Assembly: GCA_017461775.1 (NCBI GenBank) | Contig: JAFTXD010000138.1 | Coordinates: 1 to 64,000, forward strand | Length of the DNA stretch: 64,000 bases | Origin: Lachnospiraceae bacterium | GTDB lineage: Bacteria > Bacillota > Clostridia > Lachnospirales > Lachnospiraceae | Direction: 5' to 3' | Shown: piece after piece, positions 36,906 through 44,118 of the stretch | Layout of the letters: each line of letters opens with the position of its first letter | Numbering within the stretch: position 1 is the first letter of the stretch | Notes under the pieces: generated by a model | What the model was told of the DNA's origin: nothing | Database searches by the model: none | Seen by the model: the letters and a program-made list of their open reading frames with translations, nothing else | Made by a program: the position numbers and the translations under genes

Positions 36906-37900
36906 TACTGCACAATATCCGTATATTCCATACGCACGATTTCGTAGTCCAGAACAATGCCTTCCCCTTCTTTACCACCTATCAGCTCATGGAGCTCTCC
37001 TACGGCAGTTTCTGCAAGGCGGGCAAAGTCCTGCTTCACCGTGTTCATCTGCTTTCCGGCATATGCCATCAAGGTGATGCCGTCGAAGCCGCAGACCGGA
37101 CGGAAAATATCCATATCCATACAGGCGCGCATGGCACCGATGGCCATCAGGTCGGAAGCGCAGACAATCATATCCACCTTTTCCCCGTACTGCAAAGTGA
37201 TTTCCCGGGCCCTTTTTTCTGAGAATTCGCCCTTTTGGATATTCACCTTCATCTTATAATCCTTGGCAAACTGCTGGATACCCTTCTGGCGCATAGGCGT
37301 AACGTAGCCGTTGTCCTTTCCGGCAATGTAGAGAATTCTTGTGTAGGGTATGGTGTCCAGCTCCATGGTCTTTTTTGCCACCTCGTACTGTGCCTTTGTC
37401 TGATCAATCCATACATAGGAGGTGCTGGCATTGGTGATGGGCACATAAATTAACACCATTTTGAAAATCTGCTTTTTCACCAGCTTTAAGATGGTGGTAT
37501 CATCCTTGGAATGGCCGCATACGATGATACCGGTAATGGACTGGGAACGGAAATAATTTACCATTTCATCCACTGTTTTGTCTTGTAGCATGGAGAAGAA
37601 TACAGTGACCACATCCAGCCCCAGCTCTCTGGCCTTGCCCAGTGCGCCCAGCATGTATTGCAGACTGATTTCATCTGCGGTCTGTGCGGTATCATTTAAA
37701 TTGATAAGCAGAGCAATACGGCCGGCCTGCTTGGAAGAGAGTGCCGCAGCCACTGCGTTAGGTACAAAATTCAGCTCCTGAATGGAGGCGTTGACCTTTG
37801 CCCTTGGTTCTTCACTGATATTTGGATAATTATTTAGAACCTTGGATACGGTGGATATTGCAACACCGGCATGCTTTGCCACGTCTTTTATCGATGCCAT
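36905..37900 (-). CDS. LacI/GalR-family transcriptional regulator
   Basis: 331 residues. N-terminal helix-turn-helix IKDVAKHAGVAISTVSKVLNNYPNISEEPRAKV with the standard hinge helix (LNFVPNAVAAALSSKQ). The periplasmic-binding-protein-like effector domain spans about 60-325. Monocistronic, no sugar operon adjacent, so its effector and targets are unknown. Divergent from aroA, with a 125-base shared intergenic region. AAGGAGGC precedes the start. Confidence 0.92.
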   Translation of the reverse strand: MASIKDVAKHAGVAISTVSKVLNNYPNISEEPRAKVNASIQELNFVPNAVAAALSSKQAGRIALLINLNDTAQTADEISLQYMLGALGKARELGLDVVTVFFSMLQDKTVDEMVNYFRSQSITGIIVCGHSKDDTTILKLVKKQIFKMVLIYVPITNASTSYVWIDQTKAQYEVAKKTMELDTIPYTRILYIAGKDNGYVTPMRQKGIQQFAKDYKMKVNIQKGEFSEKRAREITLQYGEKVDMIVCASDLMAIGAMRACMDMDIFRPVCGFDGITLMAYAGKQMNTVKQDFARLAETAVGELHELIGGKEGEGIVLDYEIVRMEYTDIVQ

Positions 37901-37963
37901 AGCTGCCTCCTTTGTAAAATTGTTGTCTAAAGATTAATTATAAGATACCAAATTTAGAAGAAC

Positions 37964-37992
37964 TTGTCTATTGGATTTGGGGGTGTTATTAT
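37964..37992 (+). promoter_or_regulatory. Promoter of aroA-cysK
   Basis: TTGTCT, 17 bases, TATTAT, 34 bases before the first in-frame ATG of aroA. Confidence 0.7.
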
Positions 37993-38025
37993 AGAGAGTA
38001 ATTAGAAAATAATGGAGAAAAATGT

Positions 38026-39342
38026 ATGAGAAACAGGTATGAGGTTCCCTATATGGGAAAGCAGGAAATAAACGAAGATTTGGTTTTGCAGGTGACGGTG
38101 CCGGGCTCAAAAAGTATCACCAACAGAGCACTGCTTCTGGCTACCTTGGCCAAGGGTGAGTCCCTTCTGGACGGTGTCCTTTTCAGTGACGATTCCAGGC
38201 ATTTTTTGAAATGTGTGCAGGATTTAGGCTTTGAAACTACGGTGGACGAGAAAAACAAAAGAGTGACTGTGAAGGGCTTGGGAGGGCCTGTACCAAAGAA
38301 AGAAGCAGGCATCTATGTGGGAAGCGCCGGCACTGCAGCAAGATTTTTGGCGGCATATCTTGGCGTGTCCGAGGGGACCTATCATCTGGATGCATCGGAG
38401 CAGATGAAAAAGCGTCCCATGGCGCCCCTTCTGGCATCCCTAAAGGAGCTGGGCTGTGAAGTGACCTTTGAGGAAAAGGAGGGCTTCTTCCCTTTTACCG
38501 TAAAGGGGAAAGGCTTTGGAACTCAGAATATTTCTGTGGACATTGAGCGTAGCAGCCAGTTTTTAAGTGCACTCCTCATTGCGTCTGCACTTGCCGAGAA
38601 AGATATGCATATCGGTATCGAGGGAAGTCACGGCATGGCTTACATCGAGATTACCCGCAAAATGATGGAGCAATTTGGGGTAAAGGCGGTATATAAGGAT
38701 GAGGAGAGAGAATATGTGGTGAAGGCAGGTCAGAGCTACAACGCGATGGAATACCAGATTGAGCCGGATGTGTCGGGAGCCAGTTATTTCTATGCCCTGG
38801 GTGCCCTTTTGGGCGTACCTGTGCAGGTGAAAAATGTGACCTTTGATTCCATGCAGGGAGATATTGGGTTCCTGCGTATTTTGCAACAGATGGGCTGTTA
38901 TCTTCTGTCGGGAGAGGATGGTATCGTATTGTATCCACCGCTGGATGGCGTGTTACATGGTGTGGAGGCGGATATGTCGGCCTGCTCCGATCAGGCGATT
39001 ACGCTGGCTGCTATCGCCCCTTACGCGAAGGAACCTACTACTATCAAGGGAATCGGACATATCCGTTTTCAGGAGTGCAACCGTATGAATGCCATTGTGA
39101 CGGAGCTGCGGAAAATGGGGATTACCTGTGAGGAGACGGAGTCTTCCATTACCATATATCCCGGTCAGCCTTCCGGGGGTGTGGTAGAAACCTATGACGA
39201 CCATCGTATGGCTATGGGCTTTGCGCTGACCGGGCTGAAGGCAGAGGGCATGGTGATTGATAATCCCGGCTGCTGCCGCAAGACCTTTGAGAATTATTTT
39301 GAAGTTTTAGAGGATTGTTTAAAACAAATTAGTGAGGTTTAA
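38026..39342 (+). CDS. aroA: 3-phosphoshikimate 1-carboxyvinyltransferase (EPSP synthase)
   Basis: 438 residues. Shikimate pathway step from shikimate-3-phosphate and PEP to EPSP. TVPGSKSITNRALLLATLAKG near residue 27 and YVGSAGTAARFLAAYLG near 98 are the signature regions; EPDVSGASYFYALGA and TYDDHRMAMGFAL are also present. A later ATG (38053, YMGKQEINED) is a possible shorter start, since the first 9 residues are not typical. Ends 4 bases before the cysK start. Confidence 0.95.
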   Translation: MRNRYEVPYMGKQEINEDLVLQVTVPGSKSITNRALLLATLAKGESLLDGVLFSDDSRHFLKCVQDLGFETTVDEKNKRVTVKGLGGPVPKKEAGIYVGSAGTAARFLAAYLGVSEGTYHLDASEQMKKRPMAPLLASLKELGCEVTFEEKEGFFPFTVKGKGFGTQNISVDIERSSQFLSALLIASALAEKDMHIGIEGSHGMAYIEITRKMMEQFGVKAVYKDEEREYVVKAGQSYNAMEYQIEPDVSGASYFYALGALLGVPVQVKNVTFDSMQGDIGFLRILQQMGCYLLSGEDGIVLYPPLDGVLHGVEADMSACSDQAITLAAIAPYAKEPTTIKGIGHIRFQECNRMNAIVTELRKMGITCEETESSITIYPGQPSGGVVETYDDHRMAMGFALTGLKAEGMVIDNPGCCRKTFENYFEVLEDCLKQISEV

Positions 39343-39346
39343 CGTA

Positions 39347-40279
39347 ATGAAGATATATGAAAGTGCAGCGGAGCTGATTGGACAGACACCGCTTTTACAG
39401 GTGAAGAATTATTGTAAAGAGCGAGGCGTGGAAGGGGTCACTCTTTTGACCAAGCTGGAGTACTTAAATCCTGCCGGAAGTGTGAAAGATCGTGTGGCAC
39501 TGGGGATGCTGGAGGATGCGGAGAATAAGGGACTTCTTGCACCCGGGGCTACCATCATTGAGCCCACCAGCGGCAATACTGGTATCGGCCTTGCCAGTGT
39601 GGCAGCGGCAAAGGGGTATAAGGCGATTTTCACCATACCGGATACCATGTCCAAGGAACGTATTTCCTTGCTGGAGGCCTATGGTGCACAGGTGGTGCTT
39701 ACAGAGGGAGCTAAGGGAATGGCTGGCTCCATTGAAAAGGCGAAGGAGCTGGAAAAGGAGATTCCGGGTGCCATGATTTTAGGGCAGTTTGAAAATCCGG
39801 CAAATCCTGCTACCCACTTAAAGAGTACCGGTCCGGAAATCTGGGAGGACACGGAGGGCAAAGTAGATATTTTTGTGGCAGGCGTGGGTACCGGCGGCAC
39901 CATTACCGGCATCGGACAGTATTTGAAGGCACAAAACCCTGATGTAAAGGTGGTTGCAGTGGAGCCGGCAGATTCCCCACTTTTATCCGGCGGCAAGGCA
40001 GGCCCCCACGGTCTGCAGGGGATTGGAGCTAACTTTATTCCAGAGATTTTGGATAAAAATGTGTATGACGAGATTATAACTATTTCTACGCAGGAGGCAT
40101 TTACCGGAGCCAGAACGCTGGCTCGTAAGGAAGGAATTTTAGTAGGAATTACCTCCGGTGCAGCGATTTATGCGGCAGAGCAGCTTGCTCTTCGTCCGGA
40201 GAATCAGGGGAAGGTGATTGTAGCACTGCTGCCGGACTCCGGGGACAGATATATGTCTACGGCGTTGTTTAGTGAATGA
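39347..40279 (+). CDS. cysK: Cysteine synthase (O-acetylserine sulfhydrylase)
   Basis: 310 residues from the ATG at 39347. PLP-dependent synthesis of cysteine from O-acetylserine and sulfide. PLP lysine in LNPAGSVKDRVA near residue 45, PTSGNTGIGLA (substrate loop), GTGGTITGIGQYL (phosphate loop), and SGGKAGPHGLQGIGANFIP. Coupled with aroA. Confidence 0.96.
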   Translation: MKIYESAAELIGQTPLLQVKNYCKERGVEGVTLLTKLEYLNPAGSVKDRVALGMLEDAENKGLLAPGATIIEPTSGNTGIGLASVAAAKGYKAIFTIPDTMSKERISLLEAYGAQVVLTEGAKGMAGSIEKAKELEKEIPGAMILGQFENPANPATHLKSTGPEIWEDTEGKVDIFVAGVGTGGTITGIGQYLKAQNPDVKVVAVEPADSPLLSGGKAGPHGLQGIGANFIPEILDKNVYDEIITISTQEAFTGARTLARKEGILVGITSGAAIYAAEQLALRPENQGKVIVALLPDSGDRYMSTALFSE

Positions 40280-40293
40280 AAATAATGTGAATG

Positions 40294-40334
40294 AAGCCAT
40301 GCAGTTTGGAGAAGAGCCAATCAGCATGGCTTTT
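40294..40334 (+). terminator. Intrinsic terminator of aroA-cysK
   Basis: AAGCCATGC/GCATGGCTT with an additional inner TTGG/CCAA pairing, then TTTT. Confidence 0.85.
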
Positions 40335-40335
40335 C

Positions 40336-40364
40336 TTGACGGAAGACTAAAGGCGTAATAAAAT
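40336..40364 (+). promoter_or_regulatory. Promoter of double-HTH regulator gene
   Basis: TTGACG, 17 bases, TAAAAT, starting directly after the cysK terminator. Confidence 0.7.
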
Positions 40365-40391
40365 AAATAGAAAGAAGAAAGGGGGGATTAA

Positions 40392-42224
40392 ATGAATTAT
40401 GATTCTTGGGAATATTGTGAGTTATTAAGAACACAATTGCAGGCCTCAAATGTACCAATGGAACAGTTGTGTGAAGGGTTATGTACTCCAGGTATGTTAA
40501 GTAGAATTTGCAGTGGAGAGCGAACGGCAAATAAAATGATGCGCGACCGTCTGATGCAGAGATTGGGGCTGGCAGAGGAGCGTAATGAGAGCTTTCTCTT
40601 TCGGGAGGAATATGATAGATGGAAGCTGCGACAGAAAATTGTAGTGCGATTAACGGAAGAGGATTTGGAGGTGGCAGAAGGGCTGATAGATACTTATGAG
40701 AAAGATATAAGTAATGAGGTGGAGCAGCAGTTTTGTCAGGTAATGAGGACACAGATACTCCAAATGCGGGAGCCGAAGAATGTGAAGCTGGGTGAGCTAT
40801 ATGAAAACGCGCTGAAATTAACGGTTCCTCATATTGATGAAAAGAGTGTAAATGAGCTACGCCTGTCGGCACAAGAGCTGGATTTGGTATTGGAATATGT
40901 AAATCACTGTCATCCAGATTGCCTGGATGCTCGGGTTGAGGAACTTATCAGCTATATAGAGAAGTCTGTAATGGATGTACAGTGTATGGCTAAGATTCTG
41001 CCGAAAATTGTTTTTTATCAATGTAGGAGTCTGCATAGTAAGGAGCAGATAGATTATGCACTATTACTTAAGAGGTGTAACGTTGCCATAGAGTGCCTGC
41101 GGGATGCCGGGCGTATGTTTTTTCTTTGGGAGTTGCTGCGAGAGCGAGAGTGGCTTTATGATAAACTGATTGGTACATTGGGACAATGGGAAGAATCCAA
41201 GGTTCAGGCAATCTGCAAGCTGCGTGAGGAAAATAAAAAGTGGCTGGATGCTGTTGGTGAGGTATATTCTCTGAGTGAGATTGCTGCGGAAATGAAGAAT
41301 AGCTGCTACTTATATTTGGAAAAAAGTACAGATTGCATTAATGATGTAATTTGTAAAAGGCGTAAGATGCTTGGAATGACCAAGAAACAACTGAGTGAGG
41401 GGATATGCTCGGAGAAAACCATAGGACGTTTGGAGAATAAAGGTGGTAAGGCACAGCTCCTTATTGTTAAAGAGCTTTTTAATAAACTGCGGATGTCCGG
41501 TGAGTATCAAAGGCAAGATATAGTGACGAGTAACCCTGAGGCGTATTCAGTACTGGAGAAAATTGTAAAGTATGGGAATGATAGAGCATATGATGCTGCA
41601 TTAATGGAATTAGACAAATTAGAAAAGCTAATTCCTATGGATGAACTTGTAAATCAGCAGTATGTCAGAAGGCAGAGAGCGGTTATGAACTATCTTAAAG
41701 GGACGTGTGCAACAGAAGAGACCTTGAAAGAATTGCATGAAGCGATGGCACTTACAATTTCTTATGAAGTAGTTGAGAATGGTGAAAAGGTATATTTAAC
41801 CCATGGCGAGATAACATGTATTCAGAATATGGCATTGGTGCAAGGAAAAGAACAGATGAATAAGTATTATGTGCAGTTAGCTGAGATTTGTAAAGAGTAT
41901 GAAAGCGAGAATATGATTCTACAAAATATTAGTATGTATGAATTTGCAACGTCGGCCCTTGCAAGTGTGATTGGTAATATTGGAAATTATGAAATATCCG
42001 ACACACTCAGTAAGAATGTAATTAGAGAGTGTGTCAGATGTCGAAGACTAGGAAGAATAGCTTCTAATATGTATTCAATTGCATGGAACTATAAGGAAAA
42101 AGGCGGTGAGATATATTCTACAAAAGTATGGAAAAATTCGATAAAAATGATTGCTGTCTTACATCATTTTGAAAAAAATTTTAATGCAGAGGTATTTATG
42201 TTAAAAAAACTCCAAGGTAATTAA
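40392..42224 (+). CDS. Large double-HTH regulator, Rgg/PlcR-like
   Basis: 610 residues. Two XRE-like helix-turn-helix segments: one at about 9-60 (LCTPGMLSRICSGERTANK), one at about 317-368 (LGMTKKQLSEGICSEKTIGR). Each is followed by a long helical region with the look of TPR-type repeats (about 80-310 and 375-600). Rgg, PlcR and MutR-type peptide-responsive regulators have one such HTH followed by TPRs and are about 280-310 residues, so this looks like a tandem fusion or duplication of that architecture. No membrane segment. It faces, tail to tail, the gene of a small secreted peptide (42221-42367) that overlaps it by three bases, which suggests a pheromone receptor role by analogy. AT-rich compared with the core genes. 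AGGGGGG lies before the ATG. Confidence 0.75.
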   Translation: MNYDSWEYCELLRTQLQASNVPMEQLCEGLCTPGMLSRICSGERTANKMMRDRLMQRLGLAEERNESFLFREEYDRWKLRQKIVVRLTEEDLEVAEGLIDTYEKDISNEVEQQFCQVMRTQILQMREPKNVKLGELYENALKLTVPHIDEKSVNELRLSAQELDLVLEYVNHCHPDCLDARVEELISYIEKSVMDVQCMAKILPKIVFYQCRSLHSKEQIDYALLLKRCNVAIECLRDAGRMFFLWELLREREWLYDKLIGTLGQWEESKVQAICKLREENKKWLDAVGEVYSLSEIAAEMKNSCYLYLEKSTDCINDVICKRRKMLGMTKKQLSEGICSEKTIGRLENKGGKAQLLIVKELFNKLRMSGEYQRQDIVTSNPEAYSVLEKIVKYGNDRAYDAALMELDKLEKLIPMDELVNQQYVRRQRAVMNYLKGTCATEETLKELHEAMALTISYEVVENGEKVYLTHGEITCIQNMALVQGKEQMNKYYVQLAEICKEYESENMILQNISMYEFATSALASVIGNIGNYEISDTLSKNVIRECVRCRRLGRIASNMYSIAWNYKEKGGEIYSTKVWKNSIKMIAVLHHFEKNFNAEVFMLKKLQGN

Positions 42225-42367
42225 GTATATTTTGGGTTGTAATCATCATAGTCGCTTAAGGGGGCTATTGAGTATTCATTTGGAATTTGAATTAGGTCAG
42301 AGGTTGAGAGGAACATTAAGAGTGTTAATGTGAGTAAAAATATGTTTTTATTTTTTCTTTTCATCAT
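42221..42367 (-). CDS. Small secreted peptide, candidate pheromone precursor
   Basis: 48 codons on the minus strand, from the ATG at 42367 (a second ATG follows at once) to a TAA whose complement is 42221-42223. Cationic start KRKNKN, hydrophobic core IFLLTLTLLMFL, and then a polar STS-D region where signal peptidase could cut. The C-terminal ~18 residues are acidic and Tyr-rich, ending DDYNPKYT. AAAGGA lies 7 bases before the ATG and a near-consensus promoter (TTGCCT-17-TATAAT) lies at 42399-42427, so the gene is well supported despite its size. The shape matches PapR of Bacillus cereus (48 residues, Sec signal, active C-terminal peptide), with no sequence identity claimed. The partner would be the regulator encoded tail to tail. 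A bacteriocin-like or unrelated role is the main alternative. Confidence 0.72.
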   Translation of the reverse strand: MMKRKNKNIFLLTLTLLMFLSTSDLIQIPNEYSIAPLSDYDDYNPKYT

Positions 42368-42398
42368 ATGAATTTCCTTTCGATATTTTACTGTTCAG

Positions 42399-42427
42399 AT
42401 TATAGTTTCGTTTTGTAATAGAGGCAA
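42399..42427 (-). promoter_or_regulatory. Promoter of secreted peptide gene
   Basis: Read on the minus strand: TTGCCT (42427-42422), 17 bases, TATAAT (42404-42399). The first three bases of the -35 box belong to the end of the 55-bp inverted repeat. Confidence 0.75.
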
Positions 42428-42479
42428 TGCCCAAAGTGGTCAAAAAGAAATAAAGTTTTTTTGACTGCTTTGGGCATTG
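42425..42479. promoter_or_regulatory. 55-bp inverted repeat, putative shared operator
   Basis: CAATGCCCAAAG and GTCAAAAA, separated by two unpaired bases, are mirrored by TTTTTGAC and CTTTGGGCATTG around a 9-10 base A/T-rich centre. It lies between the divergent peptide gene and the redoxin/ABC operon and ends in CATTG at both edges, supplying TTG of both -35 boxes. A regulator dimer or tetramer site is the likeliest reading; a bidirectional terminator would make little sense here. Confidence 0.7.
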
Positions 42480-42503
42480 TAGGTTGCATAAGGGCATTAT
42501 AAA
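42477..42503 (+). promoter_or_regulatory. Weak divergent promoter of redoxin/ABC operon
   Basis: TTGTAG, 15 bases, TATAAA. The spacer is short for an unaided promoter, consistent with need for an activator bound at the inverted repeat. A second, poorer candidate starts at 42541 (TTGATA). The leader to 42636 contains no supported gene. Confidence 0.4.
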
Positions 42504-42635
42504 ATAAGAGAGCAATTGCACAAGAGCGTTCATGAATAGTTTGATAGTGGGAGGGATGTGTGAAATAGTATATAAGGGAAGGTTAAAGGCTTCCGTATGA
42601 CAAAATAAATTAGAAAGTGTAGAGAGAGGATATTG

Positions 42636-43046
42636 ATGTCTAGGAAAAAGACAATATTATATATCATGCTGGCCTTTATTGCGGGATGCTTTGTGATGTC
42701 AGTTGTATTAATTCTATTTTTTAAGAGAACGATCACGAAAACAGGAAATGAGATTGTGTTAGAGTATGGTGACACATTTCTTAATGTTCCTTTAGTAGAT
42801 AGTAGCGGTAATATTGTAGATATAGAGAGTTACAAAGAAGATTATACCTTTGTATATTATCTTGATAAGAATTGCGGCACATGTGTTGAAGATTTATCGA
42901 TTGTCAAAAGAATAATTGATGTATATGAAGAAATGAATGTTGCGAATATGATAATTTGGGACGGAGAGATTGGAAAAAAACAGACCCAGAAAAGAGCAAT
43001 ATCGGAAGATTATAATTTTGCATTGGATAACGCATATATAACTTAA
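42636..43046 (+). CDS. Membrane-anchored redoxin-like protein, short
   Basis: 136 residues from the ATG at 42636 with GAGAGGA upstream. One N-terminal membrane segment (ILYIMLAFIAGCFVMSVVLILF). Outside lies the first half of a TlpA/ResA-like fold: FLNVPLVDSSGNIVDI, then LDKNCGTCVEDLSIV with a CxxC redox motif near residue 86. The second half of the fold with its cis-proline loop is missing; the stop comes about 45 residues after CxxC. It is followed by an intrinsic terminator. It may be truncated or a minimal adaptor; thiol redox activity is uncertain. Confidence 0.68.
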   Translation: MSRKKTILYIMLAFIAGCFVMSVVLILFFKRTITKTGNEIVLEYGDTFLNVPLVDSSGNIVDIESYKEDYTFVYYLDKNCGTCVEDLSIVKRIIDVYEEMNVANMIIWDGEIGKKQTQKRAISEDYNFALDNAYIT

Positions 43047-43052
43047 TGACAT

Positions 43053-43072
43053 GGGGGAGTTCCCCCTTTTTT
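43053..43072 (+). terminator. Intrinsic terminator/attenuator inside the operon
   Basis: GGGGGA-GT-TCCCCC followed by six T, between the redoxin-like and beta-propeller genes. No second promoter is visible in the 30 bases before the next ribosome binding site, so it should reduce downstream expression by partial read-through. Confidence 0.8.
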
Positions 43073-43101
43073 CTATTGAAAAAATGAGGAGTATTTGTGC
43101 T

Positions 43102-44118
43102 ATGAGAAAGAAAAAGAATTACATGCTCTTAGGGGTTATTATTATATTGGGAGGATTGATTGCGTTCCACATTTATAAAAATGCAATGAGTGATACAGAA
43201 GCTGCGCATGGAAATTTAGGAATATTTACAGATAAAGAAATGGATGAAATGTTTGATAAACATTTTTCGATGCTCCAAATGGATGTGTTGAGTGATTATA
43301 GCCTTGGGGAAGTGGAAGAATGTGTCGGACTGGAGATAGGAGGTATTTTATGCCGGGAAGAGGACATTTATGTGGTGGATTCCGCGGAGCATAGATTGCT
43401 TGCATTAGACGCTCAAGGTGGTATTAGCAACATAATAGGAAGTGTTGGAAATGGTCCCTTAGAATTTTTAAATCCGTCCGGAATTGCGGAGCATGAAGGG
43501 CAGATTTATATTTTGGATGCTGGAAATCGGAGAATTCAGGTTTTAGATTCTGATTTAAGATATGAAAAGGAGATTAAGTTCCCAGAGCATATTGATGCTG
43601 GTATTAAAAATGTTAATAGCATTGCAGTGGATGGGAATGGAAATATATTTATAAGCTGTGCCGGTATAGGGTATTCTCAGATTCTGTGTTATAGGTATGC
43701 GGATGGTTCTTTTGTAGAACTGGGAGAGAATTTTTACGGAACTGTGGCTGGGTATGATGGTGAAGTTTATGCCATTAATATTGGAATGGCAGTTGGAGAG
43801 AATAAGAGAAAAGCTAGTGGATGGAGAAGTGGTGCAAACTATTTATATTCTGTAACAACAGACTCTATGCAAAGAATATGTGAGCTACCGTATGGGATTA
43901 GTGTACTGGGCTTTGTTGTCATCAGGGATGGTTTGGTATGTATGTCAGGAGGTTATGGTACGGTTGATTTTTATGGATTAGATGGAGAGTATAAGCATTC
44001 CTTTGCGCAGAAGGAAGAAATCAAGATGATGGGGGCTTTGGACACAGATGAGTGTGGGAATATTTATATAGGATTACCGGAAGCAGAGAATATGTACAAA
44101 ATTGAGAAGATGGAATAA
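43102..44118 (+). CDS. Membrane-anchored NHL-type beta-propeller protein
   Basis: 338 residues from the ATG at 43102 with TGAGGAG upstream; an earlier in-frame ATG (43051) would run through the terminator. One N-terminal membrane segment (MLLGVIIILGGLIAFHIY), then an extracytoplasmic domain of NHL/6-bladed propeller repeats, e.g. NGPLEFLNPSGIAEHEGQIY and LDAGNRRIQVLDSDL. Such domains usually bind proteins or peptides. In this operon it might bind the exported substrate or the peptide, which is inference. The last base of its stop is the first base of the next ATG. Confidence 0.75.
   Translation: MRKKKNYMLLGVIIILGGLIAFHIYKNAMSDTEAAHGNLGIFTDKEMDEMFDKHFSMLQMDVLSDYSLGEVEECVGLEIGGILCREEDIYVVDSAEHRLLALDAQGGISNIIGSVGNGPLEFLNPSGIAEHEGQIYILDAGNRRIQVLDSDLRYEKEIKFPEHIDAGIKNVNSIAVDGNGNIFISCAGIGYSQILCYRYADGSFVELGENFYGTVAGYDGEVYAINIGMAVGENKRKASGWRSGANYLYSVTTDSMQRICELPYGISVLGFVVIRDGLVCMSGGYGTVDFYGLDGEYKHSFAQKEEIKMMGALDTDECGNIYIGLPEAENMYKIEKME

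Noticed and set aside
42348..42533. 61-codon minus-strand ORF overlapping the peptide promoter
   Set aside because: It runs through the inverted repeat and promoter and has no ribosome binding site; the 48-codon frame has all expected signals.
42532..42600. 22-codon plus-strand ORF in the leader of the redoxin/ABC operon
   Set aside because: No properly spaced ribosome binding site and no signal-peptide or leader-peptide character.
43030..43102. Possible frameshift joining the redoxin-like gene to the next frame, which reads GEFPLFSIEK
   Set aside because: Those codons are exactly the terminator hairpin and its T-run, and the upstream frame is closed by a stop, so the protein-like look is probably accidental.
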